Below are positions 35,622 to 46,388 of a stretch of 64,000 nucleotides of DNA, piece by piece. This DNA is from Leptodactylus fallax. Lineage: Eukaryota; Chordata; Amphibia; Anura; Leptodactylidae. Position 1 is the first letter of the stretch. Each line of letters starts with the position of its first letter. Position numbers and translations under genes: made by a program. The notes beneath the pieces were generated by a model that worked only from the letters and a program-made list of their open reading frames with translations, made no database searches and was not told the DNA's origin. Where the stretch lies: positions 5,055,001-5,119,000 of the forward strand of contig CAMRHE010000028.1 of the NCBI GenBank assembly GCA_947044405.1. Reading direction: 5' to 3'.

Positions 35622-36556
35622 AATCCTAAAGATGTGTAATACGCTGCACGCTAGCAAACGATTACGCTTTATCATCCTTTTACATCTACAGCTTTATTAG
35701 TCATGTCAGACGTGACAAAGATGTCTTTTTATGCATGTAAGAATGATATCACATGAGATTAGCAAACCAATGTGAAGACAACACTGATGAAGTAAAAATG
35801 TGCATCGACATCTAAATTCCGCCTTCGCCGGTAGCACATTTACATCACAGGCACGAATACTGAGTCAGTGATTCCTCGCACATCGCATTCACCATCAATG
35901 TAATTTTTAATCAGGAGCTGAACGCATCTTACACTTTCTTAGCCTAACTAAAGCAAAGTAAGGAAACAAAGCAACGCCAGCGATCAATACGAGAAATGAT
36001 GGCGTCGTTTATAAATAGAGCCCTATATGCTACGATAGGCTAAACAGCCACAGGGAGAATTACATCTGTAGCTTGTGCAAACAACAATCAAGCCGGAATA
36101 GTCTGAGCTGTCAATATCAGTCTGTCCACCCGGGGACTCTCGAAAGACAGGCCCTCCGCCGCTGAGCTATAACGCCAAAGACACTCCTGTACAGAGGCTT
36201 TTCATAAGACGTCTCCCACAGTGATTGTTCCCATAATGGGTCTATATATTAACCTTTATTTCGTACACAACATCCCCTAAAAATAGGACGCCGGGTTTAT
36301 AAATTGCTCGGTAGCCCCCGGTGCCATTGTTTACATCTGCTATGACTTTTTGCGAATCAATAACGTCCATTGTAATAAAAGTCCTGAGGATACGTGAGCT
36401 GCAAAGGCTTCTCGTGTAATGACATCAGCCATTAGGATCAAATTACCATTGTATATCACTCGTCTGCCTTGAGGTGTTCTAAAGTTTCTAAAGTTCTATA
36501 CCTGCAAGAAAAAGTTTTAAAGAGGAAATCCAGTCCAAAAGAACTTGTGATATGTT
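35622..36556. other. Repeat-poor stretch, possible conserved non-coding DNA
   Basis: No MITE or tandem repeat is visible across about 900 bp. A tRNA-like box lies at 36132-36176 (separate entry). CpG-containing words and TAAT/ATTA words alternate. There is no supported open frame. Conservation cannot be judged here. Confidence 0.25.
36132..36176 (-). other. tRNA-like box A and partial box B
   Basis: Read on the minus strand the segment starts GGCGTTATAGCTCAGCGG, which fits a tRNA acceptor start plus D-arm with box A (TRGCNNAGNGG). About 20 bases later CTTTCGAGAGTCCCC resembles box B, but the spacing is too short for a full anticodon arm. It may be a decayed tRNA or tRNA-derived SINE head; chance is possible. 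Confidence 0.25.
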
Positions 36557-36656
36557 CTAGTTGTCGGAAGATCACATTAAAGAGAATCTTTCACCATAAA
36601 TATCAACTAGTTGTCGGAAGATCACATTAAAGAGAATCTTTCACCATAAACATCAA
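36557..36656. repeat. Direct 50-bp tandem duplication of a MITE terminus
   Basis: Two 50-bp units, 36557-36606 and 36607-36656, differ at one or two bases (aaatatcaa versus aaacatcaa). Each contains ctagttgtcggaagatcaca, then the TTAA and first bases of the family B MITE. Confidence 0.9.
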
Positions 36657-36995
36657 CTCCACCTCTTTGCATGCTTCAATAGGTGCCGCTCCACTGATTC
36701 TGGCACAGTTGGAATTTTTTCTCTAGCCCACACCATTCCTGAGTAATGGGAGCTGTTATTTTTAGCACAATTATGCTCTCTGCTGTCTGGTGGGCGGTCC
36801 CTGACTATCTGCTCCAACCTAGCACCGCCCACCTGAGAGTAGAGAGCATAAGTGTGCTGAAACTAACAGAAGTGATTGCTCAGGAATGGTAGCGGCTAGA
36901 GAAAAAATTCCAACTGAACCGGAATCAGTGGAGTGGAGACTATTGAAGCATGCAAAGAGTTGGAGTTGATGGAGGTGATGAAAGATCCCCTTTAA
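36627..36995. mobile_element. Palindromic TTAA MITE, family B, copy 2
   Basis: It starts TTAAAGAGAATCTTTCACC and ends gatgaaagatcccctttaa. Inner mirrored words: ctccactgattctggcacag / cggaatcagtggagtgg, and gaattttttctctagcc / ggctagagaaaaaattcc. It has the same plan as copies at 16131 and 52823. Its first 30 bases are duplicated upstream (36577). Confidence 0.8.
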
Positions 36996-38029
36996 TGCAA
37001 TCTGTGAGCTTCAAGGCAGAGCTTACAGACTCCGACAATGTCATGATCTGACCTCTTGGGCAGAAGAAGCGGCTAATAAGCGGAGAAAGAAGCATTTTTT
37101 TTCAGATAAGATGTTTTACAATTTTTTTTTATATTTGCTTGTACTATTGATTTATGCAAAGTTGGTTGAAAAGACAGGGATGATGAAGATTTATGAAGAG
37201 TGGCGTTTTCAACACTGGTCTTCATATCTCTTGTGTACACCTCCTTATTAATCAGGCATACCCTACATGTCATCCCAGACAGATTGGGTGATGTTGAGAT
37301 CAGGGTTATATATATATATATCTGTGGGTGACATGTCATCACTTCCAGGACTCGTCCTCCAAAGGACAAAGGTCACACCAAATATTGATGGGATTTACAT
37401 TTCTCTTTTCTTCATTCCCGTCATATAATTAACTATTAACCCTTCTATTTCTGAAAGCATTCTTACTGCGCAGTAATTTTGCACACCTGCCTAACACTTT
37501 TGCACCACATTTAATATTCATGCAGTACATCTTATTTAATGTGTTTCCCTTGTTGCTATGTAGAAATACTAGTACAAATGTCTGATTCCTGTTGTCTCCA
37601 CTAGACTAGACTAGGGCAATCTTTATAAAGATCTCTATGGTTGATATTGATATAATCTGAATGGGGATTGTGCACAGATTATTCCACCTGCACAGCTAGT
37701 GATGGCAACTGATAGCCAAGACTTATTAGCCAAGTATGTATTAGGAGGAGCAGGGGTATGCTGCTCGGTCTGGTGTAAGTTTGCATAGTAAGATTTGTAA
37801 GGAAAATGCTCCCCAGATCATTTGAAGAATGTGGTGTGCTCCTTTAAGTGCCATTTTTGGTGAGATATCCTGATATTCTGCTAACATACTGAGTATGATG
37901 AGGCTGTCTTATGTCTCACTTGTGCAGCTGCTACTTTTGAGCTGTTTAGAACCAGCAGCAATTTCTTCATCCGCCTCTTGGTTGTTCTATTTAATCGATA
38001 GACAGTGAAAATGTCAGCGCGTCCCCTTG
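36996..38029. other. Gene-free stretch
   Basis: I see no supported gene. A short (TA)n tract lies at 37308-37322. A 98-residue minus frame at 37073-37369 lacks any domain. Confidence 0.35.
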
Positions 38030-38740
38030 GGAAGATTTGCATTATTGAGTAGGCTAATGTTTGGCCAGGGTGAGGAAATGGAGATCGGGGTAGGAAGCGG
38101 TGCTTCTGACAGCACGTCATTTTCCATGGCAGGAACGTTTATATTGCAAAATAGAATTTTTAGAGGATTCTTGGCATTTCCACTGTGTTCAAGCAACAAG
38201 GAGAGTGAAGGCTGGACCGTGTGGTCTGATCCCAAAGAAACTGCTGAAAAAGTGCTTACTATGATAGGAAGATGTCAGATCACTTGGGCATCATTTGGGC
38301 CGGTAACCTTACCCTGTCTACTGACAAAAGTATCTACCATGGGCACATGAGCATGAGAACTGGACCATAAAGCATTGAAAGAAGGCGCCTGGTGTGATAA
38401 ATTACCATGTGGATATCCAGGTACAAGAGCGTCACTTACCTGGAGAAGAGATGGCACCAATATATAGGAAGGAGGCCCAGGTGAATTGGTGCTCTGGGCA
38501 ATGTTCGGCTGGGCAGCCTTGGGTCCTGGCATCATGTGAATGTGACATGTACCATCTACCTATAGACCAAGTATACCTCTTCATGGGGGTCAAATTCTCT
38601 TAATGGCGGAGGTAATGTCCCCTGCCACACTGCAAAAAATTATTCAGGAAGGGTACGAGGAATATGACAAAAAGTTCACAGCACTGACTTCCTGATGAAA
38701 AATAAGACTGTGGCGGTCATAACAGAGAACCTGTCAGGAT
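38030..38740 (+). pseudogene. Decayed Tc1/mariner-type transposase, second lineage
   Basis: Wording typical of a Tc1/mariner transposase gene runs in order on the plus strand but in broken frames. A segment at 38205-38290 (gctggaccgtgtggtctgat) is followed by atgagcatgagaactggacc (38346), then gtcacttacctggagaagag and tgctctgggcaatgttcggc (38490). The D-block remnant near 38611 reads NVPCHTAK; the expected DNA at its start is changed to GN. After a frameshift KIIQEGYEEYDKKF follows. It stops near 38690, before the catalytic Glu block. The minus strand frames here are shadows. It differs from the fossil at 8741 and from the intact element at 54705, so at least three Tc1/mariner lineages invaded this locus. 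Confidence 0.7.
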
Positions 38741-40029
38741 GATTTGGGACACCAAACCACTCACAGGTCCTTATGGACCGAGGTTGTAGTGTCCCAAATA
38801 GTCCTGTTGCAAATCAATCCGTGGCCACATTAAAAATAATAATGCTTTATACTCACCAATCGGCTGTACTCGGCGCAGTTCTCCAGTGAAGCCAGAGGAG
38901 TACAGCTCGGCTTCAGTGCGCATGCGCTAGACTTTTGCACATGCACATTGAAGCTGGGGTGTACATCCCAATTGATGACCTATCCTAAAGTACGTGTGAC
39001 GCATCTTTGTTGCACAGCCCTTCCTTGAACCAAAGATGTGCCAAATCCCACTTTTTGTGAAAGTGGTCGGAGCGGGACAGACAACACGGTGGCCCGGGAC
39101 ACCCCGGCCTGATACAATTATTATAACTCATGCCAGAAAACTAGCCTGAATTACATAGGAAAACTACGCCAGTGGTCATTTATTACAATGTGGCTATTCA
39201 CATGTCCATTTCTTTGCCAGTCTGTTTTGACGGATGATCAAAAATAGACCTTGTCCCATTTTTGTCTATTTTCATGAAAATGAGTCCCAGAGGGTTGCAA
39301 AATGGCTGTGAAAAACTTACCATTTTGCCCATTTTTCATGGCTGTTTTTATCCCTTGTGTGAACATAGCCTAAGGAGCAGGTCTGTGCTCATCTTATTGT
39401 CAGGGGACCCTTCTAAGAAATAGGGACTGTGCACAATGATTCCGGGACCGGAAACACTATGTATCCAATTCAGAAAATCTGTATCGTAATTAAACCGTAA
39501 TAATGCTATAGGAGCGGCACAAAGAGGTATTTTGTTATTCAGATCAGATAAGCGAGGTTCAGAGGAATCTAACACCAGCTGAAAATTGTATTTTTGAAGA
39601 AGTTGCCATTCTGAAATCAAAAATGCAATTTAATCCCGGGCAGCCGACTGGGATCATTATCAGAAATCAGATTATGGTGGGTGTTAAAATACTTTTGCTT
39701 CACAGAAAAATCTGTAAAATGAAATTACCATATTTTTTTCCTGGGGATGAGATTCATCACACACAGTGCGGTATCTTATTTCAATTGCGCGGAGGGTGGC
39801 AGGCGGGCGCAGAGCTTTATATCTGCTGAGCGTCTATCCTGGAATTTTTTTCTCCCAAAATATAAAAAAATGGTTAAAATTAGAGGCGCATTTACAGATT
39901 GTGGAGTGTGAGAAACTAGAAACATCTCAGCTGTGAAATAAGGTAAGAAGTCAGACTGTGTGTTGTCATGGGGGGAGGTGTATTAATGAGCACCCTGTGA
40001 GCGGCAATGAACACTCACCTACTTACTTA
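38741..40029. other. Gene-free stretch
   Basis: A dispersed motif ending cttgtgtgaacatagcctaa lies at 39350-39372. Otherwise I see no gene or clear repeat. The open frame at 39348-39620 (minus, 90 residues) has no recognisable domain. Confidence 0.35.
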
Positions 40030-40890
40030 CTTGTACACGTTGCTGCAGTACATTTACAGTTTTGCACTTTATACAAAAAGCTCCTGGATGAAATGTGCTT
40101 AGAGCCGCCCTTCTATAGAGAATAATGCTGTCAAAATAATACCGTCACACTGTTGCTAAATAATGCTCCCAAACAATGCTAAAGACCTGTAATATAAAGA
40201 TCCCCTAATACTACATGGTCATCTACGTTCCTACATGTAAGTGTTTTTTCTCTACATTAATATTTTTGCCCAAGCTTTTGCTACATAATATTTCAAAGGG
40301 CCCCAAAATACTACCATATAGTACCTATACTAACGTGATATACAGTTACATATATATATAATAACATTGCTATACAATGCACAAGTAATACTGCCACTTA
40401 CATGCAGGTTGGTCACCTGCGTACCTACATGTAAATGTTTTTGCCCTATGTTTTTGCGGAAAGTACCATCAAATTATTGCTAAATAATACCCCCAGACAG
40501 TGCTAAACAACTGTGATATAAAGGCTCATGCTGCCATATAGTACATATACAAAAGTGCTATACAGTCAACATTTAACAGTGCTTGTATAACAGTGCTATA
40601 CAATGCACAAATAATATTGCCACATACAGCTAGGTACCTAAATGTACATATATTGCCCTACATTAACAGTTTTGTACTTTTGGGGTCTAAGCTCGTGGAG
40701 AAAACATGTTTGAAGCCATTCTTCCATAGAGAATAATACCGCCACACTGTTGCTAAATAATACCCCCAGACAGTGCTAAAGAACTGTAATATAAAGATCC
40801 CATAACACTGCTATATATTTTGTATACAAAATCACTATACCCTAACACAGTTCACAAATAATAGTGCTATTCTATGGACAAATTAAACCG
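40030..40890. repeat. Diverged tandem repeat, ~275-320-bp unit, about 3 copies
   Basis: The words ttgctaaataat.c.ccca.acagtgctaaa.aactgt.atataaag recur at about 40154, 40477 and 40752; gctatacaatgcacaa recurs at 40371 and 40592; ctacattaac.gtttt recurs at copy starts. Copies are diverged and unequal in length. It is AT-rich and non-coding. Confidence 0.7.
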
Positions 40891-41130
40891 CCATATAGTG
40901 CTTAATACAACCATTGACAGCACCATGGTGAACCACCAGGAAGGATGTGTAATGCAGGTCACCTGTGGGGACAATATGGTAAAGGCCCCTAAATGACTGA
41001 GGCCAGGGGAATTGGTATTTTTGGCAGTGACAGACATTTGGACCCTGTTACGGAATATTAAAGGGGATTCTGAGATAATATAAAATTTGTTGAAAGGGTT
41101 TGCTATTTTGAGAAGCAGTAACTGGTTTCC

Positions 41131-41647
41131 TTAAAGCGGTTGTCTGGCACATTATGTTTTTTTAAAGAAAGATTCAGGCTGAGGCCCCACGTTGCGGAAA
41201 CGCAGCTTTTGGTTGTTGCAGATTTTGCTCCATTTCTTTGAGCCAAAGCCAGGATTGGATTGAGCAGAAGGTAGAAATATAAGGACTTACTATATATTTC
41301 CCATTCCTTTTGTAACCATTCTTGACTTTGGCTCAAAAAACCTCGGCAACAAAAAAAGCCGCATTTCCGCAAGGTGGGTCCTCAGCTTCATAGTGCAATA
41401 AGAAAATAAAAGAAATCGCCCGATCTCTCGCCACTCCCATTCCAACGCTTCCACTGCTCTCTGCTTCCTGGTCTCTCTCACCACGCGGCAAATACTAGTG
41501 GTGGCCAGTGACTGACTAAGCGAATATTTTCTGCCTTTCGAGATGGGACTAGGAAGTAGAGACCAGCAGGGATGCGATCAGCTTCGTAATGAGAGCGGTG
41601 GGGATCTTGTACCTTTAAAAAAATTGATCTCAGGACAACCCCTTTAA
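41131..41647. mobile_element. TTAA MITE with a second MITE nested inside
   Basis: Outer ends are TTAAAGCGGTTGTCTGGC and aggacaacccctttaa. Within it, 41176-41388 is a separate inverted-repeat element with arms aggctgaggccccacgttgc and its mirror ending gtgggtcctcagcttc, the same family as 6391-6551. The remainder (41400-41620) is palindromic in part (catctctcgcc.ctcccattc region). It is non-coding. Confidence 0.7.
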
Positions 41648-42878
41648 AGCCACAATTACAGACCCACTAGAAATATTGGGTCCAATATAAAACCGATGCG
41701 GTCTTAATCCATTTGTTCCTTATCTCCTGCCTCTTAATAATTTTGGCACACCACCAAAAATTTGCCAAAAATTAAATCTATTACAGTCATGAACGGGCAT
41801 AAAGTTTTAGGTGTAACTCACGCCAGTTTTCAGGACATTCCCCACCTAGCCCACCGTAGATTCTCCTCACTGTTCCCCATTCTTTTTTCAAAAGTGGCAA
41901 GTGGGGCCCAAGATGGAAGAAATCACAATTTTTGCTCAAAAACACATGCATATGTGATAGAAATCAACGATAAATTGGCCTAATGTTCATTACAACTGGC
42001 TAAGCTTCTGCATCTGTTTGGTAGACTAATATATATATATTTTTTGTATGAAAAATCCTAATAAATATATATTTTACTATATATTTAATAAATTTATATT
42101 TTACTGGACATAAAAAAACCCAAAAACAACAAAAAAAAAAACAATATAAATTTGCCTTCCATATTATGTAAATCATTTTCTAGATTGATGAACTGTCTTT
42201 ACAATTTTTACGTAGGACCAGCAGGAAATTGATGATGAATTTGTAGCAGAGGGTGGAGCCGCGTGGCAGGATGATGCAGCGTGTTCTTTGTTGGGGGCTG
42301 CGGCGTACGAGCCCAATCCCCCGCTGTGGCGCTGAGTGATAAACAGATGCAGCAGAGACAATGCTCTAATGGAAGTGACAGAAACTTTGAAGTGTTACGA
42401 CGTCTAAATATTGTCAAAAAATTCTGTGATGAGAAGATGAACCGTTTTACTGAGATGTCTTTTTGTGCTTTTAATTCATGAAGTTTACATCATCGCATTC
42501 ACACAAAAAATATGTAAAAAAAGACAAAGCAAAAACTAACCAAAAACAAAGCCAGCTAGGAAACACAAATATGGATGATTCAATGACTTCCCTCCAATTC
42601 CCCGGGCTGTTCAGTCTCCCACCACTGCCTGGATGCTGGAAGTCCTCATGACCGCTGAGACTGATCAGGGGCCTTAGTGATTTCTGGCATGGAATCGGTG
42701 ACCTAAGTGACATCACCGCTGGTTTAAGCTGTCGTGTGACACTGGCATGAGACCAAACAGACGCTGACAGTGGACAACGGAGCACTGGAGAAGAAAAAGT
42801 CCGCGCTCTGCACATCTGCACTCTCTTCCATGGATCCCAACCCATCAATCACCCACACCATTATTTTCTCACTTCCTA
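41648..42878. other. Gene-free stretch
   Basis: AT-rich low-complexity DNA lies at 42020-42145. A palindromic GC-rich part at 42560-42840 resembles the family D MITE interior (gacttccctccaattcc, gaccgctgagactgatcagg) but clear ends are missing. Open frames here have no domain. Confidence 0.35.
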
Positions 42879-43253
42879 CAGGTTCATCTCAATAAATTAG
42901 AATATCTTTGAAACATTTATTTATTTCAGTAATTACATTAAAAAAGTGACCTCCTATATTTTCTAGATTCTTTACACACAGAGTCTTCTATTTCAAGTGT
43001 TTTATTTCTGTAAATGTTGATTATAGATTACAGGTAATGAAAACCCAAATCTAAGAAAATTAGAATATTGTAAGTTCAGTTCAGTATTGTTAATTCAGTG
43101 TCACCTGCCAAGGTTTCCTAAGCCTTTAAATGGTCCCTCAGTCTGGTTCAGTAGGACACACAATCATGGAAGACGCTGATTATGGATTGTATTACTGAAT
43201 TACTGAAATGAATGAACGTTTCAAAAATATTCTAATTTATTACAATGCACCTG
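42879..43253. mobile_element. Tc1/mariner-type MITE with TA target duplication
   Basis: The left end CAGGTTCATCTCAATAAATT and the right end aatttattacaatgcacctg are inverted repeats, each flanked by TA (42877-42878 and 43254-43255). The interior has caagtgttttatttctg and ggttcagtaggacacacaat but no transposase. Length is 375 bp. TA duplications are the rule for Tc1/mariner elements, so this is a deletion derivative that needs transposase from elsewhere. Its inverted repeat differs from that of the intact element at 54705. Confidence 0.88.
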
Positions 43254-43255
43254 TA

Positions 43256-44624
43256 TTTGGGATTCTGTGGTTTGTAGAAGGTCCCCTGAGCCCTCTATTC
43301 CACAACCCGACGTTCCCTCTGGGCTGATCTGCACACCAGTATTTGCTGTGGTCTGCTCAGGTACGGTTACATCAGGTGTTTCGGAGCGCTCCTGTACCTC
43401 CCTTCACGCAATTGCAGTCTTCCTGTCCCGATACTCCTCTGTCTTGGCTGGAATATAACCAATTCCTCACGTTTGTGTGGACGTTCTTGCAGATCCCCCT
43501 GCTCACCTCCAGCCCCATAGAATTGGAAGCGTTTTCACACAAACAGAGACCCCCATGTGCATCCTCTTCTTACTGTACCGCCTGCTTCTCCAGGATGTTT
43601 TACCGGGTAAACCTTCCTACATACGACTCTGGGAGTGTGACCTACAGTACAGAGGGAGCTTCCCCCTACCGACTGGGATAGATCCTTCCTCTTAGCCCAC
43701 AAACCGCCTATGTCTTATAGCGCTCAGGAGAAAAATTTTAAGCTGTTATTACCGTTGCCCAGACCTCCTCCACAAGATTTACCCTGAGGTGTCAGAGCAC
43801 TGTTAGCAGTGTGGATCTGAGAGAGGGACCCTCCTGCATATATAGTGGGACTGCACGGCTATCATCCCTTTTCGGATCAGGTGTTCAATTTATATATTCA
43901 AGTCAGTGGTTGCTCAGTCTCACCTACTCCTCAGTTGGCTCTCTTGTCTGTTATCCCTGGTAAGATATCCACTGTGAAAAAATACCTCCTGCGACACTTT
44001 CTTACGGCTGCCAGATTGGTTATTCCTAGACATTAGTGCAGTCCTAGAGCCCCTACTTTGTTGGAATTTCTTCAGAAGTTTAGCTATGTATGGAAGAGAA
44101 GGACTTGCCCGACTTATCCAGAGTGGAGACGCTCTGGCAGTCGTGGATCCTGTTTTGGGAGTCCAATGAGTATGCAAATCTATCTTGAGGTGTCTCCGTT
44201 GGGTTTCTCCCTCCCTCCAACTGACGCCTTGGCATGTCCTCCCCTTCCCATTCCTCCTTCTTACCCCCACTTCCCCCACTGTTGCTCTTCCTCCTTTTCT
44301 GTTGCCTTCCCTTCCTTACTGTACCTGTTTAGGGCCCCCTAGGCTCCATGAGCTTGGCCGACCTTGACCCTCACTTTTTCTCCCAGGTCCTAGATCAATG
44401 ACTCTCCTTTGGGCTTGACCCAGTCTGTGCCCTCCTAATAACCTCCCACAGGATTTGGTGGTCCTGTTGACCCTTGGTTCAGAGAGTCACTGAGCTGTAC
44501 TTTTAGTAGCCCTCTAGTATTATCTTCCTGCTTGTTCCACGGTCTAAGCTTGCACATCCTTATTTTATTCTTTTATACCTGAAAACTCCTTTTTTCAATA
44601 AACTTTGATTAAACATAAACTCTA
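43256..44624 (+). pseudogene. 5'-truncated L1-like (L1/Tx1-type) LINE, ORF2 end and 3' UTR
   Basis: Broken frames on the plus strand recover the C-terminal part of a non-LTR retrotransposon ORF2. DWDRSFLLAHKPP is readable with shifts near 43670. KIYPEVSEHC is followed by CGSERGTLLHI near 43780-43840; this is the C-terminal Cys/His region. It continues as FNLYIQVSGCSVSP to KKYLLRHFLTAARLVIPRH, ending near 44036. Downstream is a CT-rich 3' UTR-like stretch and a polyadenylation-type AATAAA at 44599. Stops and frameshifts show it is dead. No reverse transcriptase catalytic core is left. It starts right after the TA of the Tc1-type MITE at 42879-43253. Confidence 0.75.
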
Positions 44625-45761
44625 TATTTTTTGCAGTTGCGAGCGGCTCTGCCTGTGGCTTGTGGGTGATTCATACATCAAGGACATGTTAGTAAGTACA
44701 AATGACTTTTAATAACTTCTGTTATTATTCTTGACCTTCGGGATGTGACCTCAGATGGTGGAATCTGGCATTTATTTATGTGGATTAGATCATATATTAC
44801 ACAACGTGACTGGGGCCAGAGCACCTTCTTGTATTCTTGTTATCATATCCGCCATGTCCGGGATAGTCTCAGTTTTATAATGGAAGGTAAAAACTGGACA
44901 AAGTATAGGAATGGATCACAGCAATAGAGATACGTTATGGAGTGGGCGGAGCCGGTAAACCATGCAGCCAATCAAATCATGTGACAGTGATGATACATTT
45001 TGCAGCCAATCAGATGATAGGGATAATGACATCAACATTTTTGGATCAAATCTAATGATCAGCTGATTTTGATTGAGCAAGCTGTGGTCAGGCAGCGCCA
45101 CTGTAGGAGAGATATAGTATAACATGGAGTCTACATAATACATGGATGACTAGGGCATACTTGCCAACACTTCTGAAATGTCCGTGAGGCTCCGGCAAAA
45201 AGGGGTGACCTCTCGGCATCCCAGAAGAATGGGTCAATCTCCCAGGCCTGGCAGAATGCTCCTGTTCTGCTGTGCCCCTGGTCATACTATATGTGACATG
45301 GACACCTTATATGCCAGTCACGTCACAAAAAAGAGGCATGACACCCCCACAAAGGGCTGAGAATTAATAAAAGGGGTCATGGTCATGTAAAAAAATTTCA
45401 CTGAGTCTCCCAGATCTCAGTCAACAAAGTTGACAAGTTTAGACTAGAGTCTGACAGAGGTCATAGATTTCTGGGTAGAGATGGATGAACCTATAGAGAT
45501 TCACTTCGTAAATATTCTCAAGGTTTGCTGCCTGATTTGTTTTGAACAAGTGCAGTCTGAACCGGATTATTGTATTCTGGGGTCTGAAGAACCCAATATT
45601 GGACCGAAGAGGTCCTCTTCAGTTGTCTTACAACCTCTTCCAGCCTCTTGGGTGACATCACAGGCATGGAGTACAGCAGAGGCTTGTGTGAAAGATCCTT
45701 AGTGCGCCAACACCGCTGTGGCCCCACCTGAGTCTTCTTTCATATAAAAACCACACTCACC
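44625..45761. other. Gene-free stretch with dispersed repeat remnant
   Basis: At 45150-45440 the order acttgccaacacttctgaa, gtcaatctcccaggcctgg, gactgagatctgggagact (reversed) resembles a vertebrate interspersed repeat with a mirrored layout. I see no gene. A short stretch at 44940-45030 has repeated gcagccaatca words. Confidence 0.35.
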
Positions 45762-45819
45762 GCCAGTGAATGTCGGGTTCACCAGATAAATACAAGACAA
45801 GCTTTCTAAATTTTATATA

Positions 45820-45836
45820 TTTATTAACCCCTAAAT
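45820..45836 (-). terminator. Polyadenylation signal of the solo LTR
   Basis: Minus strand TTAATAAATATATAAA, containing AATAAA close to the end of the LTR, as expected for R/U5. Confidence 0.5.
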
Positions 45837-46205
45837 GGGTCGGTATTAACATCTAACATATACATTTCAGAACAGATATGCAGATATATGCAAGCATTAA
45901 CAGTTACTAGTTACAAGATACAATACAAATAAAATAAAAGGGATAAAGGTGAAATAGTTACTTTACCACACATCTCCTTGATGTGGTTCTGTAGTCCAAC
46001 CCTCACACATGCTCTGGTATGTGTGAGATCACCAGTGGAGGCTTTCTCAGCATTAACTCCTAGCATGTGGCATCACAGTATATTCCAGGCTGCATGCTCT
46101 CATCACAGTCTCTCAGCATTAGTCCAGTAGTCTCATCACAAAAATCTCCTCATGGTGTTCTCTTGTAGTCCCAACAGAATCTCCTCCCATTGCCTCTTAC
46201 CTCAT

Positions 46206-46220
46206 CTTATATACCCTTTA
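46206..46220 (-). promoter_or_regulatory. TATA-box-like site of the solo LTR
   Basis: Minus strand TATATAAGATGAG. The position in the 5' third of the LTR fits a U3 promoter. Confidence 0.5.
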
Positions 46221-46388
46221 TGCCACCTCCCAGAATGAGGTCATCGGCGGCAGCAAGTCTGATTGAATCATGCACTCAAGTCCAAATTCTTTGCAAAGAG
46301 CTGAGACCAAGTGGAATGATACAATGTTATCAGCCATATCTGATCAACCAGTGCAGGCTGGACAATGCATGTTTCTTTGATCAGCCAG

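Larger units (their letters stand above)
45767..46383 (-). mobile_element. Solo LTR of a retroelement
   Basis: On the minus strand it begins TGATCAAAG and ends GACATTCA, the TG...CA form of an LTR, and it is flanked by the same five bases GCCAG (45762-45766 and 46384-46388). Read in that direction it has a TATA-like GGGTATATAAGATGAGG near 46215, about 170 bases from its start, and AATAAATATATAAA near 45825, about 60 bases from its end. No internal coding region adjoins it, so it is a solo LTR left by recombination between two LTRs. The parent may be a Ty3/gypsy-type or endogenous-retrovirus-type element; I cannot decide which. Confidence 0.75.

Noticed and set aside
42281..42848. Frames of up to 125 residues as coding exons
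   Set aside because: They lie in partly palindromic, MITE-like sequence and show no domain.
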